Shown: positions 59,828 to 63,952 of the stretch, piece by piece
How positions within the stretch are numbered: the stretch's first letter is position 1
How the letters are laid out: each line of letters opens with the position of its first letter
NCBI GenBank assembly: GCA_027924585.1
Contig: BSBM01001138.1
Span: 13,635,001 to 13,699,000 of the forward strand
Direction: 5' to 3'
Length of the DNA stretch: 64,000 nucleotides
From: Larix kaempferi
Taxonomy: Eukaryota; Streptophyta; Pinopsida; Pinales; Pinaceae
Notes under the pieces: model-generated
Seen by the model: the letters and a program-made list of their open reading frames with translations, nothing else
Told to the model about the DNA's origin: nothing
Database searches by the model: none
Translations under genes and position numbers: made by a program

Positions 59828-62800
59828 CATATAATGAATTATAAAAATATATTTTTATTTTTATACATGTCATTTCACTGCTACATTTGGATCCGAATCC
59901 TGGTAACACAACTGATAAGTTGTATTAGTTTGATATGTCCCTGATTGACATGAAATTTATACTATGTTTACATTTGTGATGGTGGAGATGCATTATAATT
60001 GCTGGTGCAGTATGCAAATGCTCATTGTTTTTGTATATTATTACAAATCGAGTGCTTACAACATAACAGAGCATATTCGAGATTCACCTCATTGAAAGCT
60101 TCAAAAATATCGATGCTGGGTTGATGGATGGTACAGACAACAGTCCGGCCTGTATCCACTGTGTTGCGAACAGTACGCATAACTATAGCTGCAGCACGGG
60201 CATCTAGTCCTGAAGTTGGCTCGTCCATGAATATTATAGAAGGATTAGCGACAAGTTCCACTGCTATGGTAAGCCTTTTCCTCTGCTCAGTAGAAAGACC
60301 TGTCACTCCAGGAAGGCCTACAAGAGCATCCCTTAATGGAGTCAACTCCACAAGCTCCATCACTTCTAGCAGAAACAACTGTACCCAATTACAACAAAAA
60401 ATCCTGTGAGAAAAACCTGTTTTCTTGGTTTCATTAATAAAGTAAGGTATTTAGTCCAAAATACTACATTCAAAATAAAGAAATTTATACCAACCACTCT
60501 GGTTTTCTTGTCCACCACTTCAGGAAGACGAAGCCATGCAGAGTACACAAGTGATTCAAACACTGTGACATTTGGAGAATGGATATCATTTTGTTCACAG
60601 TATCCTGAGATGCGTGCAAATGTTTTTTGTTTCTTAGGGAAACCAGAGATGCTTATATTTCCCTCCACATAGCCTCCTGTTTTTCTTCCAGCCAAGACAT
60701 CCATTAATGTAGTTTTTCCAGCACCACTTACTCCAACCAAGGCTGTAAGAATCCCTGGCCTAAATGACCCACTTACATTGCAAAGAAGTTGTAACCTCCC
60801 TTCTGAAACGCCTTGACTCTTCATCTCCTGTCAAAAAAGCCATCATCAGTTCTGAAATATTTGTAGGTGAAAGCCAGGTATATCAAATTACTGTACGATG
60901 AAACTCAAATTTCATGAAATGTACTGGAGCTAACACGCACCAGAGGCATGTCTACAAAGTAGTTGATGTTCTCAAATGCAACTGATAATGGCTGGAAAGG
61001 AAGAACCATGCCTTTCTCACAAGCACCTGGGATTGGAATGTCCCCGACTTCATCATGTGGTTGATGCAATGAATTTATTTCAGACAACTGACTTTGTCTT
61101 TTCTTTGATGAATGAAAATAATCTGTCAGTGTCAGAATCTGTTAGTATATAGTAAAAGATGTTTTTGCTAGTTCGACAACAGTGTTTCTTAGGTTGAAAA
61201 ACTGCAATGCATGTTTCTTATATTAAAATCCCTTCAATCAGAGAACCAACCGTCTCATTCTCTTGGTTTTATAATCCAATAGTACACATCAGGTCTTAAA
61301 GGGATCTTATTTCAAGCTTCCCTGTCAATTTATTTGGGATTGTTGAGCAGTAGCAATACCAAAAAGCAGTTTCTTCCCATGCATGTTTCCAGTGGAATAA
61401 GTGTAATTCACATGAGTAAGAGTTGAAACCTTTACAGCAATAAAATTATGGAAATCTATTTCCTTACCACGAGACAAGGATAATGGCAATGCTCTTCCTC
61501 CTGACACTGATTGTTTACTTTCTCTTTTCTTCTTTGCTTGCGTCTCTTCAAGAACAGCTTCCGATATTGCAACCTGTGCTTTTCCAGGAGCTGCAAATGA
61601 AGGAGTTTGTTTGAGATCTTAAAGTTTTGATCAAGTTAAACTTTAAAGTAAATTCAACGTCAGAGAGAAACACAATACTTACGATTAAGATATGCTAAAG
61701 CCACAGTAAACAGTATATTGAAAAGTACGCAGAACCCAATCAATGCTCCAACTCCAATCCAATACCTTTTCTCTTCAGCAAACAGTCCACGTGCTTCTAG
61801 TATAGCTTCTCCTAGTGTTCTTTTGGAATTACTACTGCTTGGCTGCATGTATATGAACTCCTTTAGATGAATGAAAGCATTGCACAGGGTGACCCTGGAC
61901 TACTCCCATAAAACTTGAGCAATTGCATTGTAATTTGTTTATAGATAAGGAAAAGACTCAATGACCACAAACTTCAAATTACCTTGTTCCATCTAGGTGC
62001 CAAAAATTCATTCACAGCTATAGCATTTTGACCATAAGATGTTGGTGAGCACCAATATGCCCATATCCACCATTTGGGTATATTCTCTGTTCCAGAAATA
62101 TGAATTAGAATAAAGTAACCTCTGTATGGTAAGTTTCTTAAAGTTAAAAGTCTTAAAATTTTCTCCATGATCTTTTTATTGATCTAACGACAACATAGTA
62201 CAGGATACCTCTAGAAACCACAAATCCTCCCAGTACAATGAAAAGGATCAAGGTAAATGATCCAAATGTTTGTGAGATAATCATGCTACGGCTTAATGAG
62301 GCCATGAATTTGAATAAAGCCAACGACATCTGATGCAACAGAAAGAAAAGATAAAGCTGCTTCAAGAACCTGCAAAAACAGAAAAGACAGTAACTGTGTT
62401 TAGCGTAGTGACCTAAAGCATTGCTCCTGATTCTTAAGATACTCTGAGGCATATATTCTTTATTTTCATTCCATATGCATAGTTAATTCTATCAGAGATT
62501 TCACATACTGTTTACCATTACCTAATTTGGTGCAAGCCAATGGATTCATCCATTAATAAATTAGTCAACAGCATTTCTCCTCTCTTCCAATCATATACCT
62601 ATGCTATGAAACAAGTAGAAGCTCTGTCAAAAAGTCAAATATAATTACCTCTCAATTCCTGGTGCAAACCCAATCACATAGTATGTAACGCATACCCATA
62701 TCACTGCTTCAACTAAAGAGAAAGGGATCTTCACAATCCATGTTGGCAAAGCATAAGCCCAGGATGGATAGAATAGCAAGTCTCTTTGCTTGTAGAAGAC

Positions 62801-63952
62801 TGGAAGACGAGCAATCATCATTGACATTTCAGGAAAACCATTGAACATCAAGTGGATTAATCCAAAGAAAAGAGCTCCCATATAGAGATTTCCATCATCC
62901 ACACTATTATGATGCATTCTTGTGCGCAAAAACATTGTCATTGTGATGATACCAACAATAGCAACCTGCATCATTCATTTGCCAGACTGCATGTTATCTG
63001 AGATTTCTAAGTTGAACAGATATAGTCCATCATTTTCCTTAATTTGATATCTAAGTGGCTGACCTGTCCTGTCTTGAAAATATAGACAAAAGAATTTCTC
63101 TTCATAAGTAGCACTTCTCTAGAGAAACAAGCTTTCAGCATGTTCCATCTGTTGACACCATACTTGTCCATGGTAAGAGAAGCGGGATGGCTCTTCGTCC
63201 TGTCATATGGATGCAGTAACTCTTCTACAAGGCTCTTGCCAACATGAAATGACTGAAAGGCCTCTGCAAATTCTTTGACAGGAATGTAACGATATCGTTG
63301 ACTTGTTTCTGCCCAATATTGTTCTTGGTCTTTTCTTGAGGTCACCTATAGAAATAAAGTGGCAGCATTACAAACCTCATTTAGCTTTGTCTGGAACTCA
63401 AAAATCTCCAAACAGCAAGTAAACCCCATACGTAGAAATGGATATAGAAGGAAATGCAACAAATTAGATGTATCATTCCTTTAGGATAATTAATAGGCCT
63501 GGCTTCCCATTCTTGGGTACATCCATATTTTATATTATCTCCTTCAATTTGATTGCTATTTAAGTGAATGCACAGGTTTTAAGTATGTTGGTGTATAATG
63601 ATTACCAAAACCCAGTAGATCTAACTGAAGCGGATAAAAATCATACTTACTTCTTGCAAGAAATCAGCCACCCCCTTTCTGTCAGGACACCTGAATCCCA
63701 TAGAAGCAAAGAAATCAAGCACATATTCTCGAGGACCTTGATACACTATCTCTCCTTCAGAGAGTAAGATGATATCATCAAATAATTCATATGTTTCAGG
63801 AGCAGGCTGCAGAAGAGAGATCAGCATTGTCCCATCAAGGACATGGACTATTTGACGCAAACATTTTACAATCTGATATGTTGTGGCACTGTCCAAACCT
63901 GTCGAAATTTCATCCATGAAGAAAGATTTAGGCCGAGCTACTAGCATCTCAC
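9276..63952 (-). CDS. ABCG: Full-size ABCG (PDR-type) ABC transporter, 16 exons, 5' end outside window
   Basis: The gene encodes an ATP-driven membrane exporter of the pleiotropic drug resistance class, expected in the plasma membrane. Spliced exons: 63651-63952, 63064-63345, 62649-62965, 62209-62369, 61983-62086, 61683-61842, 61468-61590, 60941-61122, 60495-60827, 60088-60378, 25270-25353, 25052-25185, 24664-24891, 10035-10206, 9677-9931, 9276-9542. They give 1,130 residues plus a stop with no frame break. The order is NBD1 C-terminal part, six TM segments, linker, complete NBD2, six TM segments, as in (NBD-TMD)2 proteins of about 1,430 residues. The missing ~300 N-terminal residues (NBD1 Walker A and signature) lie right of the window. 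All introns are GT-AG. Wording around EAFQSFHVG and [13 protein letters not shown] resembles the ABCG40/NtPDR1/SpTUR2 group (known for ABA or diterpene transport); this subgroup is from memory and the substrate is unknown. Confident on family, not on substrate. Confidence 0.95.
9677..9931 (-). CDS. ABCG: ABCG exon: TM helices 9-11
   Basis: 85 codons, phase 0 (residues 958-1042). It covers TM9 ([20 protein letters not shown]), TM10 (the Phe-rich [20 protein letters not shown]) and TM11, then FCGFIVPRP. The initial Met is simply the first codon of the exon, not a start. Confidence 0.95.
10035..10206 (-). CDS. ABCG: ABCG exon: TM8 and the [15 protein letters not shown] motif
   Basis: 172 bp (residues 900-957). 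TM8 ([15 protein letters not shown]) is followed by the family hallmark [20 protein letters not shown], ending FGQ at a GTAACT donor. Confidence 0.96.
10215..11679. other. Intronic sequence, no gene recognised
   Basis: Apart from the splice acceptor at its left edge, it has only AT-rich sequence. A stretch of A-rich short motifs (AAAAAATCG-like) lies at 11440-11610. A segment at 11325-11410 is repeated in diverged form at 23383-23480. Confidence 0.4.
11680..12434 (-). repeat. 3' LTR of the intron-2 Copia (755 bp)
   Basis: Homologous to 19348-20035 from about 11748 onward (shared GTACAACAACATGAAGAACC). It ends CATCAACA and is followed by the pyrimidine complement of a polypurine tract. Its first ~70 bp do not match the other LTR, so the left boundary rests only on TG and the 4/5 target duplication. 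Confidence 0.65.
12540..12810. repeat. Degenerate ~90-105-bp repeats resembling the LTR end
   Basis: The phrase GAACATTTAGCCYGATGYTGCACA recurs (shortened here) near 12588, 12692 and 12784, each with a preceding CCATTCACCACTAACC block. The same CCGATGCTGCACTCTAG wording occurs in the last 40 bp of the adjacent LTR (about 12405). The array therefore appears to have grown from LTR-end sequence. Confidence 0.6.
12811..15099. other. Internal Copia region without recognisable coding
   Basis: It lies where pol should be in the 11680-20035 element but shows no protein I recognise. It holds a run of G near 13350, an AT-rich block, a poly(T) run near 14289 and a C-rich block at 14420-14640. It may be an unidentified insertion. 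Confidence 0.35.
15100..15695 (-). pseudogene. Copia RT C-terminus and RNase H fragment
   Basis: Minus strand, from 15695: [19 protein letters not shown], the TPM motif, then [19 protein letters not shown], a [10 protein letters not shown] RNase H core and, after a frameshift, [17 protein letters not shown]. It is joined directly to LTR-like sequence at 15696 with gag and integrase missing, so it is the product of a large internal deletion or recombination. Confidence 0.75.
15696..16901 (-). repeat. Copia LTR related to the LTRs at 51100 and 58084
   Basis: It shares the block ATCCAGAGATCACTACTCCC at its left end, internal CTGCATGGAAAAGTG-type wording, and the CATGCA-rich block (16662-16735) with the LTRs of the 51100-59539 element. 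It is diverged and about 300 bp longer. It sits inside the 11680-20035 element, so that element appears to have received or recombined with another Copia family. Confidence 0.7.
17500..17860 (-). pseudogene. Copia integrase remnants
   Basis: Two minus-strand stretches in separated frames. Near 17850-17765 is [14 protein letters not shown], the second catalytic Asp region of Copia integrases. Near 17620-17520 is [19 protein letters not shown], the region after the catalytic Glu. Stops and frameshifts lie between them. Confidence 0.7.
17866..18829 (-). pseudogene. Copia gag (UBN2-type)
   Basis: The minus-strand frame starts with Met at 18829 ([20 protein letters not shown]). It shows gag landmarks [35 protein letters not shown], the [17 protein letters not shown] block and [15 protein letters not shown], stopping at 18248. 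A further frame to 17866 continues the gag C-terminal, Lys/Arg-rich part after a frame change. Confidence 0.82.
19100..20035 (-). repeat. 5' LTR of the intron-2 Copia (936 bp)
   Basis: It starts TGTTGAATTTTTAAC immediately after the primer-site complement and ends CATCAACA. The minus-strand polarity follows from the primer site on its inner (left) side. Confidence 0.75.
20036..21339. other. Intronic sequence, no gene recognised
   Basis: A 20-bp phrase (GGGAGCTTTCAGATGGTCA) occurs twice, at about 20167 and 20211. No convincing coding region is visible. A short Gly/Ser-like minus ORF near 20900-21246 has no family I know. Confidence 0.4.
21847..22012 (+). repeat. 82-bp tandem duplication in the relic RT
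   Basis: GGATCCTTAATGYATTTAGT begins at 21847 and again at 21929. The two units through TTGAGTCAAGG are almost identical. The duplication falls in the RT region and adds a non-multiple of three. Confidence 0.88.
22440..23034 (+). repeat. 3' LTR of the plus-strand Copia relic
   Basis: It begins after the polypurine tract. The proposed end at 23034 gives perfect short inverted ends TGTTAC...GTAACA. The right end is not confirmed by a second copy. Confidence 0.6.
23035..24663. other. Intronic sequence with minor repeats
   Basis: No gene is recognised. 23383-23480 is a diverged copy of 11325-11410. A ~75-bp degenerate repeat at 24165-24310 has the phrase AAAGGTGGCT followed by CAGATTG or TAGATTG and then GACCCGCAA, in two units. 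Confidence 0.45.
24664..24891 (-). CDS. ABCG: ABCG exon: elbow helix and TM7
   Basis: 228 bp (residues 824-899 with split codons at both ends). It contains [14 protein letters not shown], the conserved [17 protein letters not shown], and TM7 ending [11 protein letters not shown]. The donor is GTTTGA at 24663, opening the second giant intron. Confidence 0.95.
25052..25185 (-). CDS. ABCG: ABCG exon: GYNPATW exon
   Basis: 134 bp (residues 780-823 plus two bases). It carries [18 protein letters not shown], a signature of PDR NBD2 C-termini, then [12 protein letters not shown]. An apparent TGA directly after the last codon is the GTGAGC splice donor, not a stop in the mRNA. Confidence 0.95.
25270..25353 (-). 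CDS. ABCG: ABCG exon: LLLMKSGGQ exon after NBD2
   Basis: 28 codons, phase 0 (residues 752-779). It reads [17 protein letters not shown] and ends EYFQ, the standard continuation of NBD2. It is a very small exon, isolated by the 34.7-kb intron upstream and an 84-bp intron downstream. Confidence 0.95.
26393..26530. repeat. 70-bp direct tandem duplication
   Basis: TAGTCTTCATAAACAAATAT starts at 26393 and again at 26463. The units differ at about one base (TCTATCTTC versus TCTATTTTC), so the duplication is recent. Confidence 0.9.
28070..28385. repeat. Minisatellite-like array
   Basis: The phrase CGATTTGTTTCATTAAGAAT followed by CAGCTRTATGATCAAATAAG occurs at about 28106, 28180 and 28299 (plus shorter CGATTTGTTTCAATAAGAAT units at 28070 and 28263). 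Units are about 74-85 bp, arranged in a higher-order pattern of about 190 bp. Confidence 0.8.
29500..30172 (+). pseudogene. Possible LINE ORF2 zf-RVT remnant, left part
   Basis: At 30050-30172 the plus strand reads [20 protein letters not shown] and then [12 protein letters not shown], resembling the zinc-binding zf-RVT segment after plant L1 reverse transcriptases (C-x-x-C ... H-x-FW-x-C), with some ligands lost. The Copia at 30173-42278 inserted here. The continuation at 42284-42630 is not clearly recognisable. Identification is tentative. Confidence 0.4.
30173..31699 (-). repeat. 3' LTR of the 12.1-kb Copia (1,527 bp)
   Basis: Bounded TGTTAATATTTGG...TACATTTAACA and followed by a polypurine tract complement. 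It aligns along its whole length with 40546-42278, except for the extra 205 bp in that copy. Confidence 0.9.
31424..31665. repeat. Six alternating 15-bp imperfect palindromes in the LTR U3
   Basis: Two related short inverted repeats alternate: CCTTTATACRGAAGG type (about 31430, 31478, 31588) and CCTCTATACGGGAGG type (about 31448, 31565, 31625). The same series recurs in the other LTR at about 42008-42220. On the minus strand it lies in the first 280 bp of the LTR, the U3 promoter side. Confidence 0.75.
31717..32444 (-). pseudogene. Copia RT end and RNase H
   Basis: The minus frame from 32442 reads [40 protein letters not shown] and KHVLRYL, the C-terminal RT part. Further on is [16 protein letters not shown], an RNase H motif, then an in-frame stop. 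Several breaks are present. Confidence 0.8.
32453..33314. mobile_element. 862-bp non-autonomous hAT-like DNA transposon
   Basis: It is flanked by a perfect 8-bp target duplication GTGTAGTC (32445-32452 and 33315-33322). The ends are CTGAGTTACTAGGAT at the left and, inverted, CTGTGTTACCGGATCC at the right. Subterminal regions are rich in GGATCCGGATACG-like repeats, as expected of transposase-binding arrays. There is no transposase ORF. It interrupts the Copia RT inside the conserved C-K-x-M-x-T-x-M motif, and the RT frame is continuous if one duplication copy and the element are ignored. Confidence 0.85.
33323..34140 (-). pseudogene. Copia reverse transcriptase
   Basis: Minus frame pieces: [60 protein letters not shown], then to [17 protein letters not shown] and [20 protein letters not shown]. 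The catalytic YVDD box reads YVDH near 33515, so the enzyme is inactive. Stops and frameshifts separate the pieces. Confidence 0.85.
34486..35224 (-). pseudogene. Copia integrase core and C-terminus
   Basis: The minus strand shows [14 protein letters not shown] with the first catalytic Asp, then in an offset frame [16 protein letters not shown] (the second Asp region is altered to Asn), [15 protein letters not shown] with the Glu position replaced by Gln, and [15 protein letters not shown]. These changes indicate a dead integrase. Confidence 0.8.
35240..35947 (-). pseudogene. Copia nucleocapsid, protease and pre-integrase region
   Basis: From 35947 on the minus strand: [20 protein letters not shown], a zinc knuckle (CYN, stop, [10 protein letters not shown]), then [15 protein letters not shown] with the aspartic protease Asp, followed by [20 protein letters not shown]. 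Two in-frame stops are visible in the knuckle region. Confidence 0.8.
35948..39837 (+). mobile_element. Solo Gypsy LTR, 3.9 kb
   Basis: Same family as the LTR at 3760-7385 but on the opposite strand. It begins TTTTATCACATCC (TGATATCACATCC in the other copy) and ends TGTGATAACA. No gag or pol adjoins it. The flanks GGTTT and AGTTT match 4 of 5 as a target duplication, and the host gag frame is continuous across the site when the insertion is ignored. It arose by LTR-LTR recombination of a full element inserted in this Copia. Confidence 0.82.
39838..40506 (-). pseudogene. Copia gag (UBN2-type)
   Basis: The minus frame from Met at 40506 ([20 protein letters not shown]) reads about 206 codons. 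Landmarks are [60 protein letters not shown] and [18 protein letters not shown] frame shift near 39900 leads to the C-terminal part, which continues past the solo LTR at 35947. Confidence 0.88.
40546..42278 (-). repeat. 5' LTR of the 12.1-kb Copia (1,733 bp)
   Basis: It starts TGTTGATATTTGG next to the primer site and ends TACATTTAACG (final A changed to G). It is 206 bp longer than its partner because of an internal tandem duplication of 205 bp (units starting TAGTGACC at 41443 and 41648). Confidence 0.9.
42284..44324. other. Intronic sequence, no gene recognised
   Basis: Its left end is the right flank of the 12.1-kb Copia and may continue the zf-RVT-like remnant. The rest is unassigned. 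Short plus ORFs at 42317 and 42781 have no recognisable domain. Confidence 0.4.
44343..44923 (-). mobile_element. 5'-truncated LINE insertion with RNase H end
   Basis: An 18-bp direct repeat ACCTCATATTTGAGTGTT flanks the segment (44325-44342 and 44924-44941), the size expected for LINE target-primed insertion. The minus strand opens directly inside an RNase H domain of the type at the end of plant L1 ORF2: [32 protein letters not shown], then [20 protein letters not shown]. No clear poly(A) tail was seen at 44343, which is atypical. Confidence 0.72.
44942..45925. repeat. Repeat-rich segment between LINE fragments
   Basis: A 38-bp unit (CTTTGAACTTGAGCTGATTA plus CCATGGTTAAAT) is present three times in tandem at about 45436-45540. 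A longer block (CCCTTGCTAAGTCATGAGTT) occurs at 44969 and 45187. No coding region is recognised. Confidence 0.7.
45926..46255 (-). pseudogene. LINE ORF2 fragment: zf-RVT end and RNase H start
   Basis: The minus strand reads [15 protein letters not shown], the conserved W-x-x-W-x-x-RN segment after zf-RVT. About 60 residues later it reads [18 protein letters not shown], matching the start of the fused RNase H domain (K-x-x-x-D-G-A-x-x-x-N-x-G-x-A-G) with the first catalytic region partly altered. It is distinct from the fragment at 44343-44923, which has its own target duplication. Confidence 0.6.
46745..46900. repeat. Tandem-duplicated unit, first copy (left part)
   Basis: CAATAAGGGAGCTTGCAAGA through TTATAAAGTTGTTTTA is repeated at 50248-50390. 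The remainder of the first unit continues at 50125-50247, so the LTR element at 46901-50124 split the first of two tandem copies of about 270 bp. Confidence 0.88.
46901..47245 (-). repeat. 3' LTR of the non-autonomous element
   Basis: 345 bp, TGTTGGAATG...TGCACAACA on the minus strand. It has four differences from the partner LTR by hand alignment (about 1.2%), which marks a recent insertion. Confidence 0.92.
47250..47486 (-). pseudogene. Copia pol scrap (RT/RNase H connection)
   Basis: On the minus strand [15 protein letters not shown] followed by [10 protein letters not shown] matches the Copia segment that normally reads V-G-V-V-S-x-Y-M-x-N-P-G ... A-V-K-W-I-L-R-Y-L. Only about 40 residues are recognisable, so it is a deletion remnant of an autonomous ancestor. 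Confidence 0.65.
47487..48430. other. Non-coding interior of the non-autonomous element
   Basis: It lies between the pol scrap and the SmE segment. I recognise no protein on either strand. It could hold further captured host sequence, which homology search would reveal. Confidence 0.4.
48561..48782 (-). pseudogene. Captured snRNP E (SmE) fragment in a chimeric ORF
   Basis: The minus ORF has 73 codons. Its first ~17 residues ([17 protein letters not shown]) come from element leader. From about 48731 it reads [20 protein letters not shown], then VLEDAEE, and [20 protein letters not shown] with a terminal Lys and stop: the Sm1 end, Sm2 motif and C-terminus of SmE, a core Sm-ring protein of spliceosomal snRNPs (normally ~88 residues). 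The N-terminal ~30 residues are missing. Two normally conserved sites are changed: Gly to Arg in IIRFDEY and Arg to Trp in LGWILLK. No intron interrupts the segment, and the sequence after the stop (48430-48560) is AT-rich, like a 3' UTR. It is inferred to derive from host mRNA. Confidence 0.88.
48783..49765 (-). other. GC-rich leader of the non-autonomous element
   Basis: About 1 kb between the primer site and the SmE segment, filled with degenerate repeats of GAGCCCGTG/GGAGCCGGTG on the minus strand. It gives long but low-complexity ORFs in several frames (e.g. plus 48788-49420). A similar CT-rich leader lies at 1560-2145 in the first Copia, which uses the same primer tRNA. Confidence 0.55.
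49780..50124 (-). repeat. 5' LTR of the non-autonomous element
   Basis: 345 bp, the same length as its partner and nearly identical to it. The primer-binding site is two bases inside it. Confidence 0.92.
50125..51099. other. Tandem-duplication remainder and flank, no gene
   Basis: 50125-50247 completes the first ~270-bp unit and 50248-50515 is the second unit (GGATCCACCTTGGCAATTGG at 50128 and 50395). The rest up to the next Copia is unassigned. Confidence 0.7.
51100..52003 (-). repeat. 3' LTR of the 8.4-kb Copia (904 bp)
   Basis: Plus-strand ends are TGTTAATTTATCCAG...ACTTTTTAACA. It aligns with 58084-59539 once the DNA transposon there is removed. Four CATGCA palindromic cores (51900-51972) lie within ~100 bp of the U3 start. 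Confidence 0.9.
52020..52421 (-). pseudogene. Copia RNase H, C-terminal part
   Basis: From 52421 on the minus strand: [20 protein letters not shown], then [12 protein letters not shown], and further decayed sequence to the polypurine tract. It is the continuation of the domain cut by the insertion at 52422-54941. Confidence 0.8.
52422..54941. mobile_element. 2.5-kb solo-LTR-like insertion in the Copia RNase H
   Basis: Ends are TGTTAAAG...TTTAACA (7-bp perfect inverted ends). The flanks TAAAC (52417-52421) and AAAAC (54942-54946) fit a 5-bp duplication with one changed or slipped base. RNase H reads SGRKNTSGC on one side and SLGSAVVSR on the other. There are no long ORFs. The left part has repeats of TTGGTCATGAGGACCAAG (about 52670 and 52745). 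A solo LTR is the simplest reading; a second copy would prove it. Confidence 0.65.
54950..55190 (-). pseudogene. Copia RT end and RNase H start
   Basis: Minus frame: [36 protein letters not shown], then LVGFTDSD followed by TAG where the family has Trp, and [12 protein letters not shown]. The RNase H N-terminus is thus damaged by a point stop as well as by the insertion. Confidence 0.85.
55281..55745 (-). pseudogene. Copia reverse transcriptase core
   Basis: Minus frame: [60 protein letters not shown], then [18 protein letters not shown] with an intact YVDD box. A residue is missing in the MHYFLG motif (reads [10 protein letters not shown]). The N-terminal RT part is in another frame at 55750-55870. 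Confidence 0.88.
55927..56450 (-). pseudogene. Copia integrase-RT linker
   Basis: Minus-frame pieces: the RT entry [20 protein letters not shown] and [18 protein letters not shown]. Upstream is a low-complexity Gly/Ser/Thr/Ile-rich linker with a short tandem repeat ([13 protein letters not shown], from a 15-bp DNA repeat near 56273-56310). Confidence 0.8.
56487..57770 (-). pseudogene. Copia protease, pre-integrase and integrase
   Basis: Minus strand: [14 protein letters not shown] (protease, near 57745-57700), [16 protein letters not shown], zinc finger [17 protein letters not shown] ... [18 protein letters not shown] (first Asp), [15 protein letters not shown] (second Asp), [14 protein letters not shown] (Glu) and [14 protein letters not shown]. 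All three catalytic acids are present, but the region is broken by stops near 57110, 56960 and 56875. Confidence 0.88.
58084..59539 (-). repeat. 5' LTR of the 8.4-kb Copia, interrupted
   Basis: Same ends as the partner LTR. The 587-bp hAT-like element at 58485-59071 splits it. The CATGCA block is shortened to one pair (59479-59505) by a deletion of about 50 bp. Confidence 0.88.
58485..59071. mobile_element. 587-bp non-autonomous hAT-like DNA transposon
   Basis: Terminal inverted repeats are CAGTGTTATCGGAACCGG (left) and, inverted, CAATGTTATCGGAACCGG (right). The flanking 8-bp duplications are GTCTGTAC (58477-58484) and GTTTGTAC (59072-59079), 7 of 8 identical. It is absent from the partner LTR at the corresponding place. 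Both subterminal regions are packed with CCGGTCCG-like repeats and the centre is AT-rich. There is no transposase. ORFs across it are artefacts of these repeats. Confidence 0.88.
59540..60087. other. Intronic sequence next to the ABCG NBD2 exon
   Basis: No gene is present. It contains the target duplication of the Copia at its left, a (CT)n(AT)n microsatellite at 59792-59830, and the splice donor of the giant intron at its right edge. Confidence 0.6.
59792..59830. repeat. Compound (CT)n(AT)n microsatellite
   Basis: An uninterrupted CT run of about 12 units is followed by an AT/TA run of about six units, directly visible. Confidence 0.95.
60088..60378 (-). CDS. ABCG: ABCG exon: NBD2 signature, Walker B and H-loop
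   Basis: 97 codons, phase 0 (residues 655-751). It carries the ABC signature as [10 protein letters not shown], Walker [20 protein letters not shown] and the H-loop [13 protein letters not shown] with its His. The donor is GAG|GTGAAT at 60087. The next exon is 34.7 kb away, and the family reading EAFxE-LLLMK is kept exactly across the gap. Confidence 0.96.
60495..60827 (-). CDS. ABCG: ABCG exon: NBD2 Walker A and Q-loop
   Basis: 111 codons, phase 0 (residues 544-654). The P-loop GVSGAGKTT, the motif [14 protein letters not shown] and the Q-loop region [17 protein letters not shown] are all intact. The donor is GTTGGT after GTG at 60495. A second GT lies 6 bp further on, but the chosen site keeps the family spacing to the next exon. 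Confidence 0.94.
60941..61122 (-). CDS. ABCG: ABCG exon: linker into NBD2
   Basis: 182 bp (residues 483-543). It starts inside a split Asp codon ([10 protein letters not shown]). After a variable stretch it reads the conserved [19 protein letters not shown], then VDMPL, the standard entry into the second nucleotide-binding domain. The acceptor sits at 61123-61124, immediately 5' of the exon. The upstream intron is 345 bp. Confidence 0.92.
61468..61590 (-). CDS. ABCG: ABCG exon: variable linker between halves
   Basis: 123 bp (residues 442-482). It is a Lys/Glu/Ser-rich cytosolic linker with no recognisable motif beyond [15 protein letters not shown]. This is normally the least conserved part of PDR proteins. 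Phase and GT-AG sites fit both neighbours. Confidence 0.9.
61683..61842 (-). CDS. ABCG: ABCG exon: TM helix 6
   Basis: 160 bp (residues 389-441, then one base of a split codon). It contains the conserved [12 protein letters not shown] and [12 protein letters not shown] motifs, then TM6 ([19 protein letters not shown]). Confidence 0.95.
61983..62086 (-). CDS. ABCG: ABCG exon: WWIW extracellular loop of TMD1
   Basis: 104 bp (residues 354-388). It carries the PDR-diagnostic stretch [17 protein letters not shown] followed by [12 protein letters not shown], the large extracellular loop between TM5 and TM6. Confidence 0.95.
62209..62369 (-). CDS. ABCG: ABCG exon: TM helices 4-5
   Basis: 161 bp, split codons at both ends (residues 300-353). 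It encodes TM4 ([18 protein letters not shown]) and TM5 ([19 protein letters not shown]), ending at the conserved GGFVxSR. It splices to the ENIPKWWIW exon. Confidence 0.94.
62649..62965 (-). CDS. ABCG: ABCG exon: TM helices 1-3
   Basis: Residues 195-299 plus two bases of a split Arg codon. It contains TM1 ([15 protein letters not shown]), TM2 (around [14 protein letters not shown]), the conserved [20 protein letters not shown] loop and TM3. The next intron is 279 bp. Confidence 0.95.
63064..63345 (-). CDS. ABCG: ABCG exon: cytosolic segment between NBD1 and TMD1
   Basis: 94 codons, phase 0 at both ends (residues 101-194). It begins [11 protein letters not shown], a highly conserved PDR motif, and runs through the elbow helix to [12 protein letters not shown] just before the first membrane helix. 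The upstream intron is 305 bp. Confidence 0.95.
63651..63952 (-). CDS. ABCG: ABCG exon: NBD1 Walker B and D-loop
   Basis: First exon in the window (residues 1-100 of the visible protein). It enters with two bases of a split codon after a TTTGTGCAG acceptor and ends at GAA before GTAAGT. It holds the Walker B hydrophobic run and acidic end (FFMDE), the D-loop STGLDS and the degenerate H-loop region [10 protein letters not shown], which lacks His as is usual in NBD1 of plant PDR proteins. It ends with the ADFLQE motif. Confidence 0.95.

Larger units (their letters stand above)
25354..60087 (-). other. Giant intron of the ABCG gene (34,734 bp)
   Basis: The donor (GTGAAT at 60087) and acceptor (AAATTGTAG before CTT at 25353) join phase-0 codons inside the conserved EAFxELLLMK motif. 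The intron holds two Copia elements, one non-autonomous LTR element, two LINE fragments and their nested insertions. Removing the three TSD-bounded LTR elements (12.1, 3.2 and 8.4 kb) leaves about 11 kb. Confidence 0.93.

Noticed and set aside
60022-60824. Possibility that the NBD2 exons at 60-61 kb and the exons at 9-25 kb belong to separate half-transporter genes
   Set aside because: Phase-matched splice sites join them inside continuous conserved motifs (EAFxE-LLLMK and [14 protein letters not shown]), and together they give the normal order and length of a full-size PDR protein.
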